This document shows, piece by piece, positions 41,501-53,702 of a stretch of 64,000 nucleotides of DNA. The stretch spans positions 36,518,001 to 36,582,000 of the forward strand of contig CM114271.1 in the NCBI GenBank assembly GCA_050084515.1. Reading direction: 5' to 3'. The stretch's first letter is position 1. Each line of letters starts with the position of its first letter. This stretch comes from Blasia pusilla. Its lineage: Eukaryota; Marchantiophyta; Marchantiopsida; Blasiales. The translations under genes and the position numbers were made by a program. Under the pieces are notes generated by a model. The model had not been told where the DNA came from. It saw nothing but the letters and a program-made list of their open reading frames with translations, and made no database searches.

Positions 41501-44500
41501 CCTACCCGAGACGTCAGAAGATCTGCTCACACAATCTTTAGGAGAGTACGCGGGAGGAAGTCGCAGGAATGAGCGACATGGATCACCAAGTGCTTTCCAA
41601 TTTCGACATGGCATGCTCCCACCCAGTACACTAGCAGGCTACTCAGGTTCCAGATCTAGATCCAATTTGACAGATACTTCTCACGGGGCCCAGCATTTGA
41701 GCAGGTTAAATGATGCTGACTATCTAGCGGTTGCAGGTCTGAGAGGCGGAGTTACTGGTCAGGATCTAAGAGCCCCAGGCTTGTTTGAGATCAATGGTCA
41801 CCAGCATGTGTCCTCGCAGATGAGGTCTGGTCCTCACCGTTTGGCGGATGAAAGGACAGTGGCTTCTGCATTCAATCCCATGACACAACTACACAATTTG
41901 AGAATCAACGATAATATGGCTCTGAATAGTGATTTGCGATGGGGTGGAGGTCCTGGATCCGAGGACCTGAGAAATGAGGTCCAATCTCATGGTAGAGACC
42001 GAGTTGGGAATCTTTTTGAAGATCGTCTCCAGGGACTTGCCGGTCTGGCCATGGGCAGGGTTGGTGGCAAGCTTAGCAGGCCTTCAAGTTCTACCAATGT
42101 CCCAAGTCTCATTGATGAGCAGGGAGAAGCGCCTCATTTACTCCACGTGAACACTTACAGTACTCAAAACTATGGTACCAGCTTTACTGATGAGGATCAT
42201 CTTTCTTCGCATATAACCCAGAATATTCAGGCAATTGATAATCCCCTGTACTCTTCAAGTGTATCATATGGCACAACTCCCTCAATTCCTTTGGACCCAT
42301 CACTTGGAACTTCAACAGGAATGATGCAGGTGCGCTTTGATTCGTCTCTTGCTGGTTCGTCTATCTCAGATTTTCAAAAGGCCCAGGATGATTTGCCAAA
42401 CATCAAAACTACTGCGACTCAAATTCCATCAATAGGGGATCATGATTCTGCAGGGTCGCGAAGCAGTGGAGGAAGATCAGATAATTCAAGACTTGGAACT
42501 GACGAAGTTCTGGGTGGGCAACCGACCATGGATCAACGCACAATAGACATGGTAGTTGCTGCCCTGGAGATGGATCAGAATGGATCCAATGCAAACCGTT
42601 TTGATGCATCTCTCATCAAAACTTCATCGCAATTAGAGCTGAAAGGAGGCCAAAGTCATGGAGACAGCGAAGAAGAGGTGCTGAAAGATGGGGAGCAAAC
42701 AGACCATGGCCTGGACTCTGCTCCAACTTTCTCTGAGTTTCTTTTGGACTTGAAACTTGGTGATGCGGAAATGACTAGGGAACAAATTTCCTTGGACACA
42801 GAGGGAAATAGGGATTCTTCCAAATATGACCATGCTGCTGTAGAGTATATTGAAACAATTACCAGCACACATGATGGAGAACCTCATGAGGTACAAAATA
42901 ATTTCTCCACTCCAATGATTGCTCGGAGGTTTAACCTGGCTGTAATCTACATCAAGCTGAAAATGTTGAGTTGCTCTTGAGTGCAAGTCAACTGCTGTAT
43001 TTTTGTAGTTCACTGAGGAAAGTCGGCCCATTGTACTTTTCAGGACGCCCAGATTAGGTCTCCTGAGGAGGAAGATGATGATCAGAAGGTCAGCAGTACA
43101 GGCTTGATTTCTGATCCAGCTACTAAAGCCATGAAAAAGGGCTTACAGGTGAACAATGATTGCAACTCTAATCCTGGCCGAGTGTATTTCCTGGGCTGCT
43201 TGTCATGTCAACGTCTTCTTTAAATTTATGTGAACATTCGCTGTAGTTGAAATCTGATATAAGATTTTTGGTGGGATTTGAATTGCAGACAATAAAGAAT
43301 GCAGATCTTGAGGAGTTGCGGGAGTTAGGTTCAGGCACCTTTGGAACAGTTTACCATGGGAAATGGAGGGGTACCGATGTGGCCATTAAGCGTATCAAAG
43401 CAAGCTGTTTTGCTGGAAGGCCATCTGAACAAGAGCGCCTGGTAAGACCAGATTTGGACCAGAGAGATTGCCTCTTTAATCTCAACCATAAAGAAGTGAT
43501 AGTCCTGCCCAATATGTGTTGCAGAAAACTTGTTTACTGATATTGTTCTATGCCCTATGTGTTGATGGATCACAGATAGAAGACTTTTGGAGGGAAGCCT
43601 GCAACTTGGGGGGTTTACATCACCCGAATGTAGTGGCTTTTTATGGTGTAGTTGCTGATGGTCCTGGAGGGACATTAGCAACTGTTACTGAATATATGGT
43701 GAATGGTTCTCTGAAACAAGTTTTGCAGAAAAAGGACAGGTAAGGAAGCTGTGGTCATAATGTTCATTTTAGAGACTCAGAGGGGTGACTTGGATGGTGT
43801 ACTTGAAGGATATTAGTTTGCTGATCATGGCTTTTGTATTAACCTGATATTGTTTATCTGAATGGCAAAAAACTAGAATAACATTGGTGAGACTTAACCA
43901 TGTGCCCATGATTTTGTCCTGTGCAGAACAATTGATCGTCGCAAAAGATTATTGATTGCTATGGATGCTGCCTTTGGGATGGAGTACTTGCATGGAAAGA
44001 ACATAGTACATTTTGACTTGAAGTGTGAGAATCTGCTTGTGAACATGAGAGATCCCCATCGACCAATTTGTAAGGTAGCTAGTCCTTTTTATGTTGGCTT
44101 TTTTGGGGCCTTGTTATGCTTCTGCGACTTATTAGTGGTCAGCTTATTGGTGACATCAGAAGAACAGTGTTTTCTCTCTCTTTGAAGTTCATAGCTTTAT
44201 GAGGGTATGATACCTATGGATACAGAACGACATGTTATCTCATGTTGATGAGTCCACTGTTTGTTTAGGATATGCTTTCATGAAAACTCATTCTGTGATC
44301 ATGGGTTTGCACTCAGGTGGGTGATTTAGGTTTATCCAAGGTGAAACATCAAACAATGGTCTCTGGTGGTGTTCGTGGAACCCTTCCGTGGATGGCACCA
44401 GAGCTGCTGAACGGCTGTAGCAGTCTTGTGACAGAGAAGGTAATGGGCCTTGTCTCGAAAACTTGTTTCATGTAGATGTACAAAATCAAGTCGTCTGATC

Positions 44501-45284
44501 AGTAAATGGGATTTTTGCTGCCAACCATCTTGCCTTTTGTCATGCATGTGAAGGAGGTTGGATTTGCCCAGTCAATTTCGCTATTTGTGTTGGAGATTTT
44601 CAGAGTATTTGCAGCTCACAGCAACATTTTGGTTTTCCATGCTTCAGGTGGATGTTTTCTCTTTCGGTATAGTGATGTGGGAGCTTTTAACAGGAGAGGA
44701 GCCCTATGATAAGATGCATTATGGGGCAATCATAGGTAAGGACTAATTACTTTTTAGTATGGGGCGTGCCTGATACTTGCCGATGGTTGCCAATCATTTA
44801 TGATTTGAAGATGGACTCTCGAGTTCTTTTCGTATGAGAGGGTGCCCTGAATCGGCATTCTCTCATAATGCACTATCTCATGTGAAAAGAACTCTCAAAT
44901 GCATTTCTCTCACTAACATTTTATACATGTAAGCATAATGTTCCGCATGGAAATATGCCTCTTTCCAGTTTTTTTTCATGAGGAAGTGCCCTGTCATTGG
45001 TAGCTTCTAGTATGAAAGTTTTATGATGTTTGCTAAGAGTGATGCTTTTGTATGTTGCAGGTGGGATTGTAAATAATACACTGCGGCCACCTATTCCAAA
45101 ATGGTGTGACCCTGCGTGGCGCTCTCTGATGGAGAGGTGTTGGGCAAATGAACCAGCTAGCAGACCATCTTTCTCAGAAATAGCAAGTGAATTGCGGACT
45201 ATGGCTGCAGCCCTGCAACCGAGGGCACAGGGACAGGCACAAGGGCAATCAAATTCACAGCCACCAATGCCAGTTCATGCCTAG
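38544..45284 (+). CDS. PB1-domain Raf-like protein kinase (plant MAPKKK subgroup B4), 8 coding exons
   Basis: Exons: 38544-42890, 43044-43148, 43289-43441, 43576-43739, 43927-44074, 44317-44439, 44648-44735, 45061-45284. All introns are GT-AG and phases join, giving 5352 nt or 1783 aa. The PB1 domain is residues about 267-366, with an acidic OPCA stretch ([18 protein letters not shown], about 326-345). Next comes a long Gln- and Ser-rich disordered linker. The kinase starts near 1491: Gly loop GSGTFG (1498-1503), VAIK Lys 1518, HFD 1618-1620 in place of HRD, DLG 1642-1644 in place of DFG, and MAPE about 1665-1668. HFD and DLG are usual for this group, so it is probably active. Subgroup B4 kinases act in osmotic-stress signalling by phosphorylating SnRK2 kinases and have been tied to rapid auxin responses. 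Start uncertain: an alternative ATG at 38664 (MEQKSKGG) resembles other B4 N-termini and would give 1743 aa. Confidence 0.92.
44821..44894 (+). repeat. Imperfect hairpin in the last intron of the kinase gene
   Basis: Arms 44821-44839 and 44876-44894 are 19 bp with two mismatches (GAGTTCTTTTC paired with GAAAAGAACTC). It lies within the 325-nt intron 44736-45060. Confidence 0.75.
44915..44959 (+). repeat. Intron segment inverted-repeated in the 3' region at 45454-45497
   Basis: The sequence starting AACATTTTATACATG and ending in a GCC block is nearly identical to the reverse complement of 45454-45497. The two copies lie in the last intron and just beyond the stop codon of the kinase gene. Confidence 0.85.
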
Positions 45285-46674
45285 AAGCAGCTTCTGTCAT
45301 AGATTTCACCGGTGCCCAGATATGCTGGGTAGGTCTATCGACGCGTTGCTAGCTTGAACTCTTAGATCAAGGTCTTTGCTTGGGTTAGCAGGCCTTTGTA
45401 CATCAGCGTGATTGTATTTGGAAACAGACAAGTGATTTGTCTACCCTCAAATCGGCATTTCCATGTGGAACATTTATGCTTACATGTATAAAATGTTGAG
45501 TCGCCTTGTATATGGCGGGGGTTAGATCAGCAGGCACGGAGCACTGCTAGAGGATTGGTTGCCTTTTCCTGCAGCCCTTGATGGTTATAACAGACATGAC
45601 TTGATGGGGTGAATTTTTTGAGTGGATATTCTGCTATAGCCATACACGTAGTGATCCATGGTGTTCAGATCCAGCTTGTTTACTTCGCCTCCATATGAAA
45701 AGGCCTTATAGGATATGTGTACAATATAAGCTCAAGAGGCTCAACTGAATTTGACGTAGAGCAGACTTTTGCTCTCTGCAGTGAGAAATTTGTACAACTG
45801 CTTTCAAGGGAACCGTTCTGCTACAGGTAGAGATTGACCCTCTAAGCATCCCTCGTGGGTTTTTTCCACAATATTCTCACGAAATGCTGAAATGAAAAGT
45901 TTAAGCCTTGGGAAGTAAGATATTAGAAGTACTACGTCCCTAAAATTTTTGTAAAGCTATGGCACAAGAGTTTACAGATCTTAGAAAGGTAGGCAGAGAA
46001 CTTTAATTTTTGAATGTAGCTTGGACGCAGAAATCTCGTTTTTTATTTGATTTGAGGCCGAGAAAGTCATGATATATTGTCCCATGGTAGGCGCAAGGTG
46101 ATGTGTAGATCTTCCTTTCATTCAAGTGATAGCTTCTAAACTGTAAATATTAATCTTGTGGTTACATTGCTTTTGGCAAATGCAGGTAAGCATGACGTGA
46201 GAGAATCTCAGACAAGCGGGAAGCTTGGTTGGAGGTCGATTTAATGCTCTTAGTCGACAAGCTATGATGCAGTCATACACATCGCACGGGTCTTTGAGGG
46301 GGAGCTGCATTTTTCAATCGATAGAAATTTTCATCTGGTCATTGAGCAAATGCGACGACAGTTACTGAGTCATTTGCATGAAGCAATACTGGGGAGGCAC
46401 AGCTGTGCAGTGAGCAGCGGATCAGGGCGGCGGTACCGATTTGTAAAGCAAAGAGATCCATTGTGTAAAATAGTACGTGACAGTAGTTAAGGGTGTCTGG
46501 TACGTACATATTTGAGTAGGTAGATTAACCATGATCACCAAGAAACTGGCCCATTCAATTGGGCAAGTTTTTTTGACCACCATTATTTTGTTCACCCCAC
46601 GATCTGGGTTGATGTTATTCTTTTGGGGAGTAAACCACCTGGTTGTCCGTGTCTCCTCCTGAGTACAATGTTGA
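45285..46674 (+). other. Kinase 3' UTR and downstream spacer
   Basis: No coding domain. The first few hundred bases are the likely 3' UTR, including the inverted copy (45454-45497) of an intron segment. The cleavage site could not be fixed. Confidence 0.5.
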
Positions 46675-47199
46675 ATGTTCGGTCAAATGGAGATTTTCCG
46701 GTGGTATCGAGACGCAAGTATCGTTATTCAATCCATGCTTACTTTGAGAGGATATCGTAAATCTTATGCAGCTCCGCTGATGGTTGGGCTTTCAATTACC
46801 GGAACCATTTGTACGCTTGCAGATTCGGTTTTGGGATTCTTGGGGAAGAATATGCCTTCTCGACGCGATGAAGCAGTTACCGACTTCTCTGGGAGACAGT
46901 ATTATCGCTGCCTGCGCACATTGAACACGACGCTCCTGGGGTATGAAGCGCGCGTACTTCTGGGCCTCGGTATACTGTACCACACATTACACTCACTATA
47001 TGAAGTCAGCAAAAGACCTAAGCGTCGCGTTTGTATGGTTGTATTTTTAGCTGTCAGGTTTTTGGTTCCGAAAGCCTTTTACGTCTGCAGCTCATCCGGG
47101 CCACGCTACTCGCGTCAAACTATCATGGATCCTGACACGATTGACGAGTTTCCGAAGGAAACTTCGTTAAATTGTGAGTTTGAGGTGCTGGGAAGTTAA
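46675..47199 (+). CDS. Hypothetical membrane-like protein, 174 aa
   Basis: An ATG-started frame of 174 codons on the kinase strand, 1.4 kb downstream of it. I do not recognise the family. Three hydrophobic stretches are visible: residues about 42-62 (LMVGLSITGTICTLADSVLG), about 92-108 (LLGYEARVLLGLGILYH) and about 122-137 (RVCMVVFLAVRFLVPK). Between them are basic, polar segments. The C-terminus is acidic. Composition is less AT-rich than the neighbouring transposon DNA. It could be a lineage-specific membrane protein, one exon of a larger gene, or a chance frame. Confidence 0.35.
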   Translation: MFGQMEIFRWYRDASIVIQSMLTLRGYRKSYAAPLMVGLSITGTICTLADSVLGFLGKNMPSRRDEAVTDFSGRQYYRCLRTLNTTLLGYEARVLLGLGILYHTLHSLYEVSKRPKRRVCMVVFLAVRFLVPKAFYVCSSSGPRYSRQTIMDPDTIDEFPKETSLNCEFEVLGS

Positions 47200-48861
47200 G
47201 ATTAGTCATTAAACCTTACTAACATAAGTTATTAAACTGTAGTATATTCTAAGATTTCAGATTTTCCCAGGGGTTTACTGACTTAACTGTCTTTCCCTCA
47301 TGGACTTGGCTTCTAAGCGAAGGGACCTAAGCATGAAGTTTGCCCACCACTATGACTCCCTGTTTCACTTGCCTAGCTTTGGATAACGGGTCGCATCTGT
47401 TTTGTGGTTGGGTCATCCGTCTCCTTTTGAAGGCCACGACCCGATGGGAATCCTCCACACGTTCTCCTTCACAGCTGGAATTTATGCGCTCATGGGATTT
47501 CTAAATTTCAAATCTTTGAGTGTGCAGCCAATCTGGAGAACTTAGCATTTACTCCCTCATTGGCCCTTTCATTTGGCCCTTTTTAGAAGCTTCTGAGCCA
47601 GCCAAAAGCTTGATTTGTATTGTAGATATGAGCAGAGCAAAATAGAGTGATGCAATCGGATGGGATATGGAATCGTTGGGAAAGCATTCAACAGGACCAA
47701 ATTCTCATAAATAATCTGACAGTTGTACACAGGTGCCGTGCAAACGTATTTCTGGGTCACTGGAGGTAACGGATGCGGTCAAAGTGAGAATCTGCGACCT
47801 TGAAATCGGATCAGAGTACGCAGACGATGGCATCCCGTAACTCCAGGGAGAGTCGTGTCTCTCATGAGAAAGACACATGAGACCCACGATTGATGGTCAG
47901 CCGAGTCAAGTCTGCCGACTCAGCCATAGTCCTGATGAAATGGTTGATACGTATTGGTGCAGAAGACCTAGACGTCTCGAGTATAGCGGTCCCTTCAATC
48001 AATACCATACGGTGCAGTCGAGCGGATACAGTACCTGTGGTGCATCATTATGAGCATATGTGCAAAGGACAGATCACCGCAGCACCCTAAATGCCGATAT
48101 TCCTTCCTATGCTTTACATTTCCAGGCGAGGAAATCGTAGTCGGTGTTGCCTTCTGAGTGGGGCAAAACCACCATGTGTAATATTATCCAGGTCTATTCA
48201 ACATATATTAGGAGGATTCAACAAATTTAGGGAAATAGACTCGGAGTTTAGAGGTGCCTGTCTTTCTTTACGAAATTACTTCTTATGTAAATTGTATTTT
48301 CCTTTTGGCAACAGATTTGTAGTAAAAATAGTTGACATTCTATCTAGACCTACCCATTTTCCTATCTCAACATTTATCTGATAGGGGACCCCCTTATCTT
48401 TGGCACGCCTCATTGTGATGGGTTGTTTCCTAGGTGGAGGTGAAATTGTTTCCAATTTGGTTCTTAAAAGGGAGGCTTGGTGACAATCTAGATCTCTTAG
48501 TGATCTTACCATGGGATGCACATTTCCGAGTCGTTGTCATATCTCTATAGAGTGAGGACATTATTTTTTAAACGTAATGTAAGGTGCGTTCACATGGGAC
48601 TTGAAACATGTGGATGGTCTTAGAAGGATCAATAATTTTCATGGTGCACATGGTATTGGCTCTTCTTATTTTAAGAGTGGATCCTCAAGTCTTATGTGTA
48701 AAGTTTGGGAAGTGAAAACTTCTTTTTGAGATTTATGTAAGAGGAATTTGTAGGGGATTTATTACGTGGGGATCTCCTTATGAGCATTTGTAAACTTCAT
48801 GATGCTTCTCGTGTCTTTTTTTTCTTGTTCTTTTATAAAAGTGACCTTAGAGTCTTTAGTG
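47200..48861. other. Intergenic sequence with no recognised gene
   Basis: Only short frames with no recognisable domains. The composition changes from gene-like to AT-rich towards 48.8 kb. Confidence 0.4.
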
Positions 48862-49169
48862 CAATGTCGTACATAAATAGAAAAGTCCAAACATGTCAAC
48901 GGATATGCCCAACGGGACCCCCGCCCGCACCTGAGCGCACCCCTGAACCCGTCGAGCCCGTAACGTAGTCCGGGGCTTGTCCAACCCGCACCCATTTTGT
49001 GGCCCGCGCTCGGGCTTCATGCAGGCTACAAAATGGGTACGGGTTGGCGGAGCCTGGGTCTACTTTAGTGATGTTATAGGCTCGGTGGGCTCAGGGGTGG
49101 GCCGCTGGTTTCCAAGCCCCCACAGACATGTCCATGTCAACACACAAGCCTTGTCCGTGTGCAACCTTG
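48862..49169 (+). mobile_element. hAT-like MITE, copy F, with perfect 8-bp target duplication and GC-rich palindromic core
   Basis: Flanked by CTTTAGTG at 48854-48861 and 49170-49177. The right end GTGCAACCTTG matches the family; the left end CAATGTCGTA has diverged. The core is unusually GC-rich and palindromic. Arms 48981-49000 and 49028-49047 (CCAACCCGCACCCATTTTGT) have one mismatch. An outer pair at about 48938-48958 and 49079-49099 also pairs. Confidence 0.8.
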
Positions 49170-49181
49170 CTTTAGTGCAAT

Positions 49182-50092
49182 AATGGGGAGGGAAGACTTA
49201 TATGAGGGGCTTATTTTGAAGTTATTCATAGAGAGCTTGCTCAAGGATGGGTGGTCTTCATGTTGAGTTTGGTATTCTCTTTACTTGTTTTATGGAATAC
49301 TAAGTCCATTATATTTTGTATAGGAATCATCGCAAACCATACAAAAGTTGAAAATCATTCTCATGTAATCATACAAGAGAATGATTATTCCTTAGGCTCT
49401 CACAATATCTCAATTCTATTTAGGTAAGGTTCATATAGTTGCATATATCATGTATATCTACCTCACACTAATTAAAGAAGATGATTCATGGATAGTTCAT
49501 GATTCATCTTACATTTTTTGCAAGCCTACTTTCATTTTTTGGAAGATCTTCTTCTCCACCAACATATTAGATTTGTATTGTGCAATGAGGAAATAATTTT
49601 AAGTGTCCCTTCTATCCTAGTTGGAGATACAAACACGAATATTGTTATTGAGTTTATGTAGGTAGTAGAGTTGGACAAAATGCATCATTTTGTAGGCCTA
49701 CTAGTGTAGAAATATCAAAATGTCATGTACTAGGGTGATAGTATGTTGCACTTTCATGGTAGTCTCTGTTGGTTGTCTTGTTGGTCTTGCCTTGAAGGGG
49801 ATGCCCAACTTGGTTTAACTTCTTTTTATGATTCACTAGTGCTCTCAATGAGTATTTTTTTTATGAGTGGTAAGCTCAAATTACCAAATAGAGTCTCTAA
49901 CGTAGTCTTGTTGTACGATATCAAGGAAGTAACTAGGCTATGAGTTCTTTTATGGATATAGCTTCCGGATTAGAAGTGAACCACATGAATTTCTTGAAAA
50001 AAGTATGATTTTCCAATTATAGATTCTATGCATGTCCGAATCATATTTTCTTCAAAAATTAATATTAGAGCGTGGGATGGAGACAAGACACA
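49182..50092. other. Intergenic sequence with no recognised gene
   Basis: AT-rich and stop-rich. It may include the unrecognised 5' LTR of the Copia relic that follows. Confidence 0.35.
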
Positions 50093-51155
50093 ATGGTAGC
50101 AAAGATCTCAAATGTAAAATTTGAAGTGAAGAAATTCGAGGGGAGTGGAAATTTTGGATTGTGATGGCTGAAAGTGAGAGCTCTCTAGTGTCCTTGGTGC
50201 AAAAATGACTACATAAGGCATTAGGGAAGAAGCCCATAGAAAAATCTGATGAAGAGTGGGAGTAAATTAGATTGAGGGTTGCAAGCAAAATCCAATTATG
50301 TCCTTTTATGGGATATTCTACAATGTGATGAATGAGAACAAGCCATCTAAGTTGGGTCAAAGATGAAGAGATTTTAAATGCTAAGTTCATTGACAATCCG
50401 ATCATACTTGAAGAAATAGTTGCACACTCTATGTATGAAGAAGAGCACTAGTATAATGGAGCACGTGAACATCGTCAATAAGATACTTTGTAAGTTATCT
50501 CTTAAGATGTCAAACTAGAGTATGAGGATAATACCTTCATCTTATTAAGGGCATTGCACCTATCATGTGAGCATTTGGTCAAGGCTCTATTCTACGAAAA
50601 GGTTACAACAGAGCTTGAGTAGGTTATTGCAACCCTTTTGTCAAATGAGATGAGGAGAAATAATGAGAAGCATTGATTGTTAGAGATATGTCATTGGATA
50701 GTGACATAATAGGAAAATCAAGACCAAAAATTCATATATGGTTTTACTTAACAGAAGTTGAGAAATAGTGAGATGATATGAATGTGGTAAGATAGATCAT
50801 TTCCAGAATAAATACATAAATTAGAAAGAAGATTCAAACAAGAACATAATATAATCTTTTGATTAGGTTCTCTCATTGCCTACACTATTAAAATTGCATT
50901 CAAATTTCGAGTCCCAAGAGTTGCAAACTACCCACAATTGACTCACAATGAAGTTGCAAGCTTTCGAGTCCAACACTCGCAAAGTAGTTGCAAAGGAGAT
51001 AAATCCAACTTTTTGCAATTTTGCGAGTCGATTGTGGGATTTTGCAAGTCTACATAATCATTTTGATTATTTGCAATTGACCCAACTAACTCATAAAAGG
51101 CTAATAGAAAAGGTGGCAAATAATCATAAGGAAATTGTAAAAACTCTACAAAAAA

Positions 51156-51212
51156 AAAACCAAGTCCAAGTAGCGGCTTTCTTGCAATTGACCGCTACTT
51201 GGACTTGGTTTT
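51156..51212 (+). repeat. Perfect 21-bp inverted repeat with 15-nt loop
   Basis: Arms 51156-51176 and 51192-51212 (AAAACCAAGTCCAAGTAGCGG) are exact complements. Immediately after, to about 51263, lies a patch of interleaved CTAGTAGTACTAGTATA units. Confidence 0.9.
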
Positions 51213-52102
51213 ACTAGTAGTACTAGTATACTACTACTCCTCAACCCTAGTAGTACTAGTATAGTAGACTTGAATGGGGATGTTAAGAATTTTCTTTGAT
51301 TGACTTTTGGAAATGATCAACTTTTCAGTATGTAGATTCTTGACTTTGGTTGCTCATACCATGTGTGCGCATCGGAAAGACTAGTTTTACACCTATGATT
51401 CAATTGGCACAATCCAAATCATGATGTTTTTTGTCAGAATATTAACACATGTTCGACATGTTCCCAAGTTGCGCAAGAATATAGTTTTCTAGGGCATATT
51501 AGACTCAAAAACTTGTAAGTAGGTACCAAAGGTGGGGTTATCAAGATTGCCAAAGGAACTCTTGTTGTGATAAAGAATAAGAAGGTTAGAAACCTAAATG
51601 AGCTAGTACGGAGGATTGTTATAAGTGGAGTAACTACAACATCTAATCAAGAAGGTAGATGAGTAGATCGATGTGACTCAATTAGGGCATGCTTGGTTGG
51701 GTCATATGAATGAATGTTGATTTGTTTTTTGGGGCATTGTATGTTGTTGCATTTTTTTATGACTAATCTAGAAAAGTGTAGATATAAATAATGAGGCAAA
51801 AGTTTAAAGTATTCAGGATCTTCTTCAAACAATGAAAGATCATGATGGGAAAGTAAACAAGAAGGACTTGAAAGCGCTTGAGATATGATAATAGAGAAGA
51901 GTACGACTAATATGAGCTCAATAAGTTATGCAAGGATAAAGGGATTATTAATTATTTTAGTACTTTGGGTAAAATTTTTTTCTTAACAAAGCGGATAAAT
52001 CATTAAAATCAAACATTGTCGAAGAGAGCTAGAAGTATGATAAGAACATTGGATTAGAGAAGAGATTTTGGGCAGAAGTAGTAAATATTTATATTTTGTG
52101 CT

Positions 52103-52393
52103 CAAGGTTGCATTTGGAAAAAGTCCGTGTCTGTTGACTCACGTCCATCTTATGGAAGGACTTGTCCATGTGGGCCCCACCTTTCCCTTATTTCTTATTC
52201 CCCCCACTTGCCTAAGTGTTCCATACATTCCCATTTCTTCCTCCCTTCACCCTCGCTTTCTCCTTCCTTATTTCCCCACTCGCCTTTGCCCTACCTTCCA
52301 TCATTAATTAAAAGTATGGGCCACACCTCTTGCAATCCATGTCTGTGGGTAGGTCCAGACTTATCCCTCCATGTCCGTTCATGTGCAACCATG
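52103..52393 (+). mobile_element. hAT-like MITE, copy G (nested in a Copia relic)
   Basis: Begins CAAGGTTGCA and ends GTGCAACCATG. Flanks TTTGTGCT and TTTGCGGT match at 6 of 8, an aged 8-bp duplication. The interior has GGAAGGACTTGTCCATGTGG and GGGCCCCACC as in other copies. Confidence 0.8.
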
Positions 52394-53559
52394 TTTGCGG
52401 TAAATCTTTCACCCTACATTACTATTGAGTGCAAAAATCTTGAGGAGATATGATCTAGTAAAGTTATAGATAACTTTGTACTCAAAGTATTTAGTGTTTT
52501 ATAGATGTCCATACGTTGCGAGACCATAGATCAAAGTTGGATCCAAAATCAAGGAAATATATCTTTCTTGGATATGAGAGATTTTGAAAGGGTAATTGAT
52601 GTGGGATTTAAGTGTACATTGGATTGTTGTGAGAAGAGATAAGATTTGATGAAAATTGTGTAAGGTGTTATTTGTTGATTACGTTGATTTCCTCAATACA
52701 TACTTCAGACATTAACAGATTAAAAGTGGATGTTAGCAAAGATTTTGATAGGAAGGACCTAGCTTGCATACAAAGGCTTCTACGGATAAATGTTCATAGG
52801 GATAGGAAGCTTGAAGAAGCATATATTGTGGATGTCTAAAAGGAAGAATATTGAGAAGGTGTTGGAAACTTGGCATGGTTTGGCATGGGTGATGAAAAGT
52901 TAGTGAGCATTCCTTTGGCTTCTCATTCAAGTTCTCTACGACACAATTTCCTCCCAACACATGTACATTATCCCTTATGCAAGTGTGGTGGGAACGTTGA
53001 TGTATGCAATAGGGTATACTAGACGGCACATCTTATACATTATGAGTGTGATCAAGAAATATATGATAGACCTAGGGAAGAAGCATTAGGAGGTTGTGAA
53101 GTGGCTTCTTTAATATTTTAAGGGAGTTATGGTTTTTAGTTGGTATTATGTTTCATGAAGAACATGAGAGAAAAGAAAATATGATCGCATTTTTGGATTT
53201 TCATTTTGCTATAGACTTGGATAAGAGGATGTCCACTTCACGTTATGTGTTCATATTGGTAGGTGGTCTTGTAAGCTTGAAGTATACATCAATCCAATTT
53301 TGGTCTCCCCATTATAGAGGAAGAGTATATTGCAACTACGTAGGTAGCTAGGAGGCCATATGGCTAAACTCATTAGTGAGCTTGAATTAACTCAAGACCA
53401 AGTTCTATGTCATTGTGGTAGCTAAAAACCAAGTGTTTTATTCAAGAATGGAACATAATGATGTTAGTTATTACTCCGTTCATGCAGTTTAGGCTCATAG
53501 GAAAGCCTATGAATAAAAGATAGGTACATACTATAAATGCGGCCAACCTGTTAACCAAG

Positions 53560-53702
53560 CCCATGTTTGTGGATAAGTTTAAGCTTTGCTTAAATGTATC
53601 ACCTCCATTCTTGATGAACTCCACACCAAGAAAGTACTTGCGCTCCTTGAAGTCTTTTAACTCAAACTTTCCATACAATTGAATTTTGATCTTATGTATC
53701 AT
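53560..53702 (-). pseudogene. Copia reverse transcriptase fragment, inverted relative to the relic beside it
   Basis: The minus-strand frame encodes KIKIQLYGKFELKDFKERKY followed by FLGVEFIKNGG. This matches the Copia RT segment after the YVDD box, where a FEMKDLG-like motif precedes a LGxE motif. Its opposite strand to the adjacent RNase H points to a local inversion or a separate insertion. Confidence 0.6.

Larger units (their letters stand above)
50093..53515 (+). pseudogene. Copia gag-pol relic on the plus strand (third Copia element)
   Basis: Pieces appear in Copia order. Gag starts near 50093 with VAKISNVKFEVKKFEG. A protease-like DFGCSYHVCAH segment lies at about 51340, where the usual DSGAS is lost. 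A pre-integrase-like KGTLVVIKNKKVRNL follows at about 51560. Fragmented pol runs through 52.4-53.1 kb. An RNase H start, LDKRMSTSRYVFILVGGLVS, lies at about 53215-53280. Stops are frequent. A hAT-like MITE (52103-52393) is nested in it. It is a different, older family from the two minus-strand elements. Confidence 0.6.

Noticed and set aside
42891-42980. Ending the kinase protein at the in-frame stop at 42978-42980
   Set aside because: A GT donor at 42891 and AG acceptor at 43043 restore phase into the exons encoding a complete kinase domain. The stop lies in an intron.
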